This document shows positions 15,493-20,503 of a DNA stretch of 23,132 nucleotides, piece after piece (positions within the stretch are counted from its first letter, which is position 1; each line of letters starts with the position of its first letter). The notes beneath the pieces are model-generated. The model did no database searches, was not told where the DNA came from, and was given only the letters and a program-made list of their open reading frames with translations. The DNA is from a virus. The stretch is taken from positions 1-23,132 of IMG/VR virus record IMGVR_UViG_3300048508_000056, one strand, 5' to 3'. Both the position numbers and the translations under genes were made by a program.

Positions 15493-15665
15493 TTAAAAAA
15501 GAAAAACTTAGAGCACAAGTAAAATCTAGATTCTATTACTTCTTCTGGGGGATTGCTACAGTCTCTGTACTTCTAGGACAGTTGTATGTTGGGTCTGGAT
15601 ATCGTATAATGGCAGGTGAGACTTTACGTCTAACTTCTTTTCTTATGGATATTACTGAACAATGA
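15489..15665 (+). CDS. Small single-pass membrane protein, 58 residues
   Basis: This ORF bridges gene 44 and the next Sm-like gene with ATGA overlaps at both ends (15489-15492 and 15662-15665). The product has a basic start (MIKKEKLRAQVKSRF), one likely membrane helix (about 16-35, FYYFFWGIATVSVLLG) and a short polar tail. The positive-inside rule would put the N-terminus in the cytoplasm. No family is recognised. Confidence 0.62.
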   Translation: MIKKEKLRAQVKSRFYYFFWGIATVSVLLGQLYVGSGYRIMAGETLRLTSFLMDITEQ

Positions 15666-15949
15666 ATGTAAAACTTGTACGCATTACCTCTGGTGAAGAT
15701 CTTATTTGTGATCTTCTCAATGAAACTGATGATTCTGTTACCTTTACTGATGCGATTGTAGCGGTTCCTGCAGGCAATGGGCAGATTGGATTTGCTCCTT
15801 GGTCACCTCTTCTTAGTAAAGATGTGAAGGAACTTACTATTGACAAAAAATTTGTCATGTATGTTTCGGAACCACAAGATCAGATCTTGACTGAATATAA
15901 ATCTATGTTCAGTAAGATCATTGCTCCTTCTACAAAACTTGCTCTCTGA
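15662..15949 (+). CDS. Small Sm-like domain protein, copy B
   Basis: This 95-residue protein is the clearest of the four related copies in the Sm comparison. The strand VKLVRITSGEDLICDLLNET, then a turn and DSVTFTDAIVAV resemble the Sm1 motif (Gly followed by an acidic residue and a hydrophobic strand). FAPWSPL carries the shared Pro-Trp, and KFVMYVSEPQDQILTEYKSM carries the final strand, the SEP turn and a helix with Tyr. The function is unknown; RNA binding is a hypothesis. It follows the 58-residue membrane protein with an ATGA overlap and is the last gene before the nuclease/methyltransferase pair. Confidence 0.62.
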   Translation: MNVKLVRITSGEDLICDLLNETDDSVTFTDAIVAVPAGNGQIGFAPWSPLLSKDVKELTIDKKFVMYVSEPQDQILTEYKSMFSKIIAPSTKLAL

Positions 15950-15964
15950 GCCTTTTATTTTATT

Positions 15965-16486
15965 ATGATTAACATTGATCGCATCAACCTTGAAGAGTTC
16001 TTTGGTTGCGTGAACGCTACCAATACCAAACAGATGAAGTCTAACGCATTCAAAACTATTCGTACTTGGTTGCAGGAGAAGTCCTTTGCCAAGTGGAGTG
16101 ATGGTCAACTTCAGTATGTGGGTGATTATAAAGATGGTGTTGACTTTACCTCTGAGGATAACGTCAACTATGAGATGAAAGGTTCTCTTCGTTTGTTCAA
16201 CAAAAACGGATCAACTAAAAGCATTATCTTGAAGAACTTTCATAGCGAAAATAAAGTAGTAGAAAAAACCTTCGATTATATGCTTTTGGTAGATACTGAG
16301 CGTATGTCGATTGCCTATGTTGATTGGGACACTGTAAGTAAGAGAACATACTTTACTCCCAAATCTCCTTGTGCAAAAGTCAAGTTTCTTCCTGGTGACT
16401 TTACTATGCTTGCTAAAGATATTAAACCTTCAGAGAAGAAGATTACCTCTGCACAAATTCTCGACAATCTGCAGGAGATTCTTTGA
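15965..16486 (+). CDS. Putative PD-(D/E)XK nuclease next to a DNA methyltransferase
   Basis: This 173-residue protein does not resemble any T4 protein I know. The segment DGVDFTSEDNVNYEMKGS contains D60 and E70-M-K72, spaced like the D...ExK active site of PD-(D/E)XK nucleases. It is followed by a strand SIILKN and a FDYMLLVDTERMSIAYVDW segment like the core strands of small Type II restriction enzymes. The N-terminus (FKTIRTWLQEKSFAKWSDGQ) is helical. It directly precedes and overlaps by one base (TGATG) a DNA adenine methyltransferase, the usual arrangement of a restriction-modification pair. A nuclease that cuts host DNA at sites the phage methylates is another option. The call is motif- and context-based. 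Confidence 0.5.
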   Translation: MINIDRINLEEFFGCVNATNTKQMKSNAFKTIRTWLQEKSFAKWSDGQLQYVGDYKDGVDFTSEDNVNYEMKGSLRLFNKNGSTKSIILKNFHSENKVVEKTFDYMLLVDTERMSIAYVDWDTVSKRTYFTPKSPCAKVKFLPGDFTMLAKDIKPSEKKITSAQILDNLQEIL

Positions 16487-17403
16487 TGAAGAGTTACAAG
16501 ACTCCTCTACGCTATCCTGGAGGCAAGTCTAGGGCATGTAAGAAGATGGATCCTTACTTCCCTGATCTTAGAGATTATAAGGAGTATCATGAACCTTTTA
16601 TTGGTGGTGGAAGTGTTGCTATTCATGTAACTAAAAAATATCCACACCTGAAAGTTTGGGTGAATGATTTGCATCCCCCTCTGGCAACATTCTGGCAGCA
16701 GGTACAATCAAATGGATATCAGATGGAAAAAAAACTTCAGGAACTGAAGTCTAGATATCCCGACCAATCTTCTGCAAAAGGATTGTTTTTGTCCTCTAAA
16801 GATTATCTTGATAATAGTAGTATCTTAGATGATCCTATCTGGACTGCTATTAGTTTTTATATAGTCAATAAATGCTCATTCTCGGGACTTACTCAATCAT
16901 CCTCGTTTTCTAAACAGGCGTCGGATAGTAACTTCTCTATGAAGGGTATTCTTAAATTGAGTGGTTATCAACAACTTATACATAATTGGACGATCACTAA
17001 TTATTCTTATGATAAGATTTTAGATGAATCTTCTGATAGATCTGATGTATTTGTTTATCTAGATCCTCCATATGATATTAAAGATAATTTATATGGAAAG
17101 AGTGGATCAATGCATAAAGGATTTGATCATGACAAATTTGCAGAAGATTGCAACTGTTCATCTACAGACATGATGATTAGTTATAATTCTGATCAACTTG
17201 TGACCAATCGTTTTGTTGATTCTAAGTGGAGAGCAGCAGAGTTTGATCTTACATATACTATGAGATCTGTTGGTGATTATATGTCGGATCAAAAAACACG
17301 TAAAGAATTGCTTTTAATGAACTATGAAAATCGAAGTTTCGCTTTACAAAGCGGGGAAATTGTGGAAGGAAGAGTATCAGGCACACGACTTCCAGGATGC
17401 TAG
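16486..17403 (+). CDS. DNA N6-adenine methyltransferase (D12/Dam class)
   Basis: This 305-residue enzyme transfers a methyl group from S-adenosylmethionine to adenine in DNA. The order of motifs is that of the alpha/D12 class: LRYPGGKS (9-15 region), EPFIGGGSV (36-44, AdoMet binding) and the catalytic D193-P-P-Y196. Dam-like enzymes often recognise GATC, but specificity cannot be read here. The natural end of the domain is probably KELLLMNYE; the last 25 or so residues run out of frame over the next gene for 80 bases. I chose the ATG at 16486; a TTG is three bases earlier. The gene forms a pair with the nuclease-like gene upstream. Confidence 0.85.
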   Translation: MKSYKTPLRYPGGKSRACKKMDPYFPDLRDYKEYHEPFIGGGSVAIHVTKKYPHLKVWVNDLHPPLATFWQQVQSNGYQMEKKLQELKSRYPDQSSAKGLFLSSKDYLDNSSILDDPIWTAISFYIVNKCSFSGLTQSSSFSKQASDSNFSMKGILKLSGYQQLIHNWTITNYSYDKILDESSDRSDVFVYLDPPYDIKDNLYGKSGSMHKGFDHDKFAEDCNCSSTDMMISYNSDQLVTNRFVDSKWRAAEFDLTYTMRSVGDYMSDQKTRKELLLMNYENRSFALQSGEIVEGRVSGTRLPGC

Positions 17404-17497
17404 GGAGATTGCTCTTGCAAGAAACCCTGGTGCAACAATTACGGGCGTTAGTGCTAATTTGAGGGCTGATGAAGTGCCTGATTTTTATAAGCAGTAA
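17324..17497 (+). CDS. Small conserved-looking protein, 57 residues
   Basis: The reading frame starts at ATG 17324 inside the methyltransferase gene (another frame) and ends three bases before the next gene. The product, starting MKIEVSLYKAGKLWKEEYQA and continuing DFQDAREIALARNPGATITG, has a well-formed beta-beta-alpha composition and normal amino-acid use. In contrast, the overlapping methyltransferase tail looks arbitrary. I therefore take this as the original gene and the overlap as a later event. The function is unknown. Confidence 0.68.
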   Translation: MKIEVSLYKAGKLWKEEYQAHDFQDAREIALARNPGATITGVSANLRADEVPDFYKQ

Positions 17498-17499
17498 TT

Positions 17500-18201
17500 A
17501 TGAATTATGATTATGAAGCAACACCACATATAAATCCTGGAATCCTTAAATGGAAATTGAACCAGGATCATATGAATCTTTTGTGGAATTACATTAAAAA
17601 ACCCACTACTAATGGTGCATGGGTGTTTGATAATAATAATAAAGTTATTGAAAGAACTCCATATCAAGAGTGGGCACTTGATGATAGTAGCAAAGTTTTT
17701 CAAACAGAAATACTATCACCAGCAATTAAGCATTATGTAGATATTTGGGGATACCCGATGACTGTCAGAAATAGTCATCATCCAGTCCCAATTATGAATC
17801 GAATTTGGTGTAGAATTTCTGGTAAGGGGGAATATCAACCACTTCATAGTCATCAATCTATTTGGACATTCATTATCTGGATGAATATTCCATTCGAGCA
17901 TGAAGAAGAGGAGTCTGGAGATGCAGTAGAATTGTATCCACAAGCAGGTAATGTTGCTATTAATTATATAGATTCTATTGGGAGACTTCAAGAACAACCA
18001 TTTAGACTGGGTAAAAAGGATGAGGGAACTATAATTTTATTTCCAGGAGATTTAAAACATGTAGTTTATCCTCACTATACAACTGATGAATATAGAATTA
18101 GTATTGCAGGTGATATTGTAATTGATAGTTTAAATTGTGGTGAACAGATGCCTGTTTACCGAAAAAATGATTATGAATTTTGCAACTTTCGCGAAGAGTG
18201 A
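17500..18201 (+). CDS. 2OG-Fe(II) oxygenase-like protein with HxH motif
   Basis: This 233-residue protein resembles the phage-rich 2OG-Fe(II) oxygenase group (Pfam 2OG-FeII_Oxy_5 type). It has a helical N-terminus, then NRIWCRISGKGEYQPLHSHQ. H116 and H118 sit where the usual HxD iron motif is expected. IILFPGDLKH holds the distal H187, and EYRISIAGDI holds R199 for 2-oxoglutarate. The substitution of His for Asp is either normal for this subgroup or a sign of altered metal chemistry. It is not a close copy of the oxygenase at 13943. It precedes gene 62 with two bases between stop and start. Confidence 0.7.
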   Translation: MNYDYEATPHINPGILKWKLNQDHMNLLWNYIKKPTTNGAWVFDNNNKVIERTPYQEWALDDSSKVFQTEILSPAIKHYVDIWGYPMTVRNSHHPVPIMNRIWCRISGKGEYQPLHSHQSIWTFIIWMNIPFEHEEEESGDAVELYPQAGNVAINYIDSIGRLQEQPFRLGKKDEGTIILFPGDLKHVVYPHYTTDEYRISIAGDIVIDSLNCGEQMPVYRKNDYEFCNFREE

Positions 18202-18203
18202 TT

Positions 18204-18569
18204 ATGGAATTAAAGGACTGGTTAAATTCAATCAATTTTACAAAAGAAGATTTGTCTGAAAACATCTCTTCGTACCCTCCATTTATTGTAAATAAATGTT
18301 TGTCTGGTCATCTTGATGGAGTTCTTTTTGCAAATGAGATGAATAAAAACTCTCATTTGGATAAAGACATGCAATATGCGTTCTTTATAAATACTCTGAG
18401 GAAGCGTAAGAGATTTTCTCCCTGGCTCCGAAAAGATAAAATTGATAATCTTGATCTTGTAAAACAATACTATGGTTATAGTAATGAGAAAGCAAGTCAA
18501 GCTTTGAGAATTTTGTCGAAGGAACAACTCGATTACATTAAACAAAGACTTGACATTGGTGGAACATGA
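18204..18569 (+). CDS. 62: gp62 clamp loader small subunit
   Basis: This 121-residue protein is shorter than T4 gp62 (187 residues), as seems usual for cyanophages. The block SYPPFIVNKCLSGHLDGVLF aligns in style with the T4 FPECMPAVYAMNLIGSG region and is followed by a KRKRFSPWLRK segment like the T4 GKRYGKWAKL. gp62 joins four gp44 subunits to complete the clamp loader. I chose the ATG at 18204, just after the oxygenase stop; the frame extends back to 18180. The stop overlaps the regA start (ATGA), the order seen in T4. Confidence 0.88.
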   Translation: MELKDWLNSINFTKEDLSENISSYPPFIVNKCLSGHLDGVLFANEMNKNSHLDKDMQYAFFINTLRKRKRFSPWLRKDKIDNLDLVKQYYGYSNEKASQALRILSKEQLDYIKQRLDIGGT

Positions 18570-19003
18570 CAAACACTATTGAACCCCAGGTAAACTGGAA
18601 ACCCGAGATGATGGTAGAAGTTATGCTCAACGAACCAGATGATTTTTTGAAGGTTCGTGAGACTCTAACTCGCATTGGTGTTGCCTCTAGAAAGGAAAAG
18701 AAACTCTATCAATCTTGCCATATTCTACATAAGCAGGGTAGATATTATATTACACATTTTAAAGAACTCTTTGCTCTGGATGGTAAGCACGCCAATCTTA
18801 CAATTAATGATGTTCAAAGAAGAAATAGAATTACTAGACTATTGTCTGATTGGGGTTTAATTAGTATTGTTAATGATGAATCTATTTTAGACATTGCTCC
18901 TTTAAATCAAATTAAAGTTTTATCTTACAAAGATAAGACTGAGTGGATCTTAGAGCAAAAATATAATATTGGATCTAAAAAGAAAGTAGAGCAAACAGAA
19001 TAG
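18566..19003 (+). CDS. regA: RegA translational repressor
   Basis: This 145-residue protein represses translation of early phage mRNAs by binding near start codons. Identity with T4 RegA is high: PDDFLKVRETLTRIGVAS, LYQSCHILHKQGRYYITHFK, RRNRITRLLSDWGLI and the end KTEWILEQKYNIGS. The ATG at 18566 overlaps the gp62 stop as ATGA and gives about 15 extra residues before the T4-like start (MVEVMLNEPDDF). The in-frame ATGs at 18608 and 18611 would give a T4-length N-terminus, so the true start is not certain. The C-terminal KKKVEQTE tail is also longer than in T4. Confidence 0.94.
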   Translation: MTNTIEPQVNWKPEMMVEVMLNEPDDFLKVRETLTRIGVASRKEKKLYQSCHILHKQGRYYITHFKELFALDGKHANLTINDVQRRNRITRLLSDWGLISIVNDESILDIAPLNQIKVLSYKDKTEWILEQKYNIGSKKKVEQTE

Positions 19004-19212
19004 TGAATGAAAGAGAATCTGAGTACAACGAGTACGATTATCAACTGTTTTTAAAAATAGAAGATGTTCGTACAATGTATGATCACGTTTGCTATTCAAT
19101 AAGAATGTGGCCAGGTTCTCCTGCAAGACCAGTCGAAGAGCAAGTATATCTTGATAAACTTAAAACACAATTATTTGCTATGATTGCTGATTATAATTTT
19201 GAGAACGGTTAG
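19003..19212 (+). CDS. Small protein after RegA, 69 residues
   Basis: It starts at GTG 19003, sharing one base with the regA stop (TAGTG). The product is acidic at the start (NERESEYNEYDYQLFLKIED), contains a WPGSPARP turn and ends in a helix (EEQVYLDKLKTQLFAMIADY). I do not recognise the family. The tight coupling to regA suggests the same message. It is the last gene before a non-coding stretch and the late hsp20 promoter. Confidence 0.65.
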   Translation: MNERESEYNEYDYQLFLKIEDVRTMYDHVCYSIRMWPGSPARPVEEQVYLDKLKTQLFAMIADYNFENG

Positions 19213-19260
19213 TTCTGTAGAATTGTTCGGCAATTACTGCTAGTTGGTTTTATATTTTAA

Positions 19261-19268
19261 TATAAATA
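19261..19268 (+). promoter_or_regulatory. Late promoter TATAAATA before hsp20
   Basis: This is an exact match to the T4 late box TATAAATA, 60 bases before the hsp20 ATG. Transcription would start near 19274, at the foot of a UUCG hairpin. It is a gp55-dependent late start within a region of early and middle genes. Confidence 0.75.
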
Positions 19269-19273
19269 GTAAA

Positions 19274-19290
19274 GGATGCCTTCGGGGTCC
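19274..19290 (+). other. C(UUCG)G hairpin at the 5' end of the hsp20 message
   Basis: GGATGCC and GGGTCC flank a TTCG loop. The closing pair is C-G, the extra-stable cUUCGg tetraloop, with one bulged G and one G-T pair in the stem. It falls at the predicted start of the late transcript, where such a cap would protect the RNA from 5'-end decay. Confidence 0.6.
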
Positions 19291-19327
19291 ACACAATACA
19301 AACTCGCTTATTAAAGGAGCTAAAACC

Positions 19328-19759
19328 ATGGGTAACCTCATGAGATATTCTGCTGCGGATCTTCCACAACTTTTGGATAGAATCAATCGCAATAGTATTG
19401 GAATGGATGAGTATTTTGATCGTCTCTTTAACGTTCATGAAACATCTACCAATTATCCACCATATAACTTGATTCAGGTTAGCAATGTAGAATCACGTTT
19501 GGAAATTGCGCTTGCTGGGTTCAAAAAAGAAGAAGTCAATGTTTACAAAGAATACGGAAAACTTTTTGTTGAAGGACAAAAAGAAACTGCGGGAGATACA
19601 AACTACGTCCATAGAGGAATGGCTCAACGATCTTTCACCAGATCATGGACGCTCAGTGATGATACGGAAATTAGATCAGTTACTTTTGAGGATGGGTTAT
19701 TGAGTATTGAACTTGGTAAAATAGTTCCAGAACATCATGTTCGTAAGGACTATCTTTAA
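19328..19759 (+). CDS. hsp20: Small heat-shock protein (Hsp20/alpha-crystallin)
   Basis: This 143-residue holdase chaperone is common in cyanophages. The alpha-crystallin domain spans about 45-135: PYNLIQVSNVESRLEIALAG, GKLFVEGQK, FTRSWTLSDDTEIRSVTFED and GLLSIELGK, where the GLL and L-x-I strand pattern is the family hallmark. The C-terminal IxI motif is replaced by IVPEHH. I chose the ATG at 19328 because of the AAAGGAG site nine bases upstream; the frame is open back to 19244. Expression is late, from the TATAAATA promoter. It may help fold capsid or tail proteins or protect host photosystems during lysis. Confidence 0.94.
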   Translation: MGNLMRYSAADLPQLLDRINRNSIGMDEYFDRLFNVHETSTNYPPYNLIQVSNVESRLEIALAGFKKEEVNVYKEYGKLFVEGQKETAGDTNYVHRGMAQRSFTRSWTLSDDTEIRSVTFEDGLLSIELGKIVPEHHVRKDYL

Positions 19760-19781
19760 GTAAAAACAATTAAGTTTAGAT

Positions 19782-19789
19782 TATAAATA
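19782..19789 (+). promoter_or_regulatory. Second late promoter box TATAAATA
   Basis: This is an exact TATAAATA match 22 bases after the hsp20 stop. Transcription would start near 19795, only about 70 bases before a strong terminator, so the product would be a short RNA. A chance match in AT-rich DNA is possible. Confidence 0.45.
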
Positions 19790-19794
19790 CTGGT

Positions 19795-19866
19795 GGGGCA
19801 TACCCAAATATCGTCACCGCACGGGCGGGGTTGGTCAGAATCAACCCTTGCCCATTTTTATTTTTT
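19795..19866 (+). ncRNA. Possible short late RNA, about 72 nt
   Basis: The stretch between the late box at 19782 and the terminator at 19823-19866 is GC-rich compared with its surroundings. It has a small 5' hairpin (GGG-GCATA-CCC, 19796-19806 region), a single-stranded-looking middle, and a terminator stem at its 3' end, which is the form of a small bacterial RNA. There is no convincing ORF. It could equally be only the 3' end of the hsp20 message. Confidence 0.35.
19823..19866 (+). terminator. Intrinsic terminator after hsp20
   Basis: GGGC (19823-19826) pairs with GCCC (19850-19853), and GGGTTG (19828-19833) pairs with CAACCC (19842-19847), with a small internal loop and an eight-base end loop. 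A T-rich tail, ATTTTTATTTTTT, follows. It separates the late hsp20 unit from the polymerase unit. Confidence 0.85.
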
Positions 19867-19896
19867 GTGTTAAAGTAAGTAGTAAAGCATCTTATT

Positions 19897-20247
19897 ATGA
19901 CTGTTAAATTAGCCGTTGTGAAGACGGGAGAACAAATCATTACTGACGTTGAAGAAATGACCTTAGATGATAAGGTTGTTGGTTATTTCTTCAATAAACC
20001 CTGTATTGTTGATACGGGCAAACCAGAAAAAAATAAAGAGACTGGGAGGACTTCTTTTGATATTAGTCTTAGTCCTTGGATTGCTCTTGGCAAAGGATAT
20101 AAATTTCCAGTTCCTCTAGACTGGTTGGTAACCTTTGTGGATCCAGTAGAAGAACTCAATAATATGTATCTTGTAGATATTATGGGTCAAGAAGTTCAAG
20201 ATCAAAGTCAATCAATTATTGTTACTGATGGATGTGAGGATTGCTGA
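19897..20247 (+). CDS. Small Sm-like domain protein, copy C
   Basis: This 116-residue protein is related to copies A, B and D. It has the opening VKLAVVKTGEQIITDVEEM, a NKPCIV turn, a LSPWIAL Pro-Trp element, and WLVTFVDPVEELNNMYL for the final strand and helix. Between the first strands and the Pro-Trp it has a charged insertion (GKPEKNKETGRTSFD). The function is unknown. It is the first gene after the hsp20 terminator, and copy D follows after one base, so the two look like an old tandem duplication. No clear ribosome site is seen. Confidence 0.62.
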   Translation: MTVKLAVVKTGEQIITDVEEMTLDDKVVGYFFNKPCIVDTGKPEKNKETGRTSFDISLSPWIALGKGYKFPVPLDWLVTFVDPVEELNNMYLVDIMGQEVQDQSQSIIVTDGCEDC

Positions 20248-20248
20248 T

Positions 20249-20503
20249 ATGGAACCTAAAATCATTATTTTTCAAACTGGTGGAACTCTGATCTCTGTAT
20301 TAGAAGAAGCACCATCTGCTGACATTGGCGAACCTGATTGCATCTTGGTAAGCCCATTCAATATTATGCCTGACGGAACTCTTCAACCTTGGTTGGGGGA
20401 TCTTACCTCGGACAACAAATTTAAGATTCATTCTGATAAAATGTTGACCATCGCTGAACCAACTGCTAAAATCAAAGAACTATACAGCACTCTGACTAAG
20501 TGA
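20249..20503 (+). CDS. Small Sm-like domain protein, copy D
   Basis: This 84-residue protein is the shortest of the four copies. It shows IIIFQTGGTLISVLEE, LVSPFNIMPDG, LQPWLGD and DKMLTIAEPTAKIKELY, matching the shared strand-turn-PW-strand-EP-helix order. The ATG at 20249 has GAGGA at a good distance; the frame is open back to 20219, but that part overlaps copy C. Its stop overlaps the GTG start of DNA polymerase (GTGA), so ribosomes leaving this gene probably begin the polymerase. The function is unknown. Confidence 0.65.
   Translation: MEPKIIIFQTGGTLISVLEEAPSADIGEPDCILVSPFNIMPDGTLQPWLGDLTSDNKFKIHSDKMLTIAEPTAKIKELYSTLTK

Noticed and set aside
15662-16108. Minus-strand open frames opposite genes, here and elsewhere (for example at 10153-10491, 11843-12223, 21229-21681)
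   Set aside because: They lie wholly opposite well-supported plus-strand genes, have no ribosome sites or recognisable domains, and have the composition of reverse-complement shadows.
15965-16486. Identification of the 173-residue protein as gp62 because it lies after gene 44
   Set aside because: Its sequence lacks the gp62 pattern, while the gene at 18204, directly before regA, matches gp62.
19221-19235. AATTG/CAATT hairpin after the 69-residue gene
   Set aside because: The stem is short and AT-rich and no T-run follows at once; it might slow polymerase but cannot be called a terminator.
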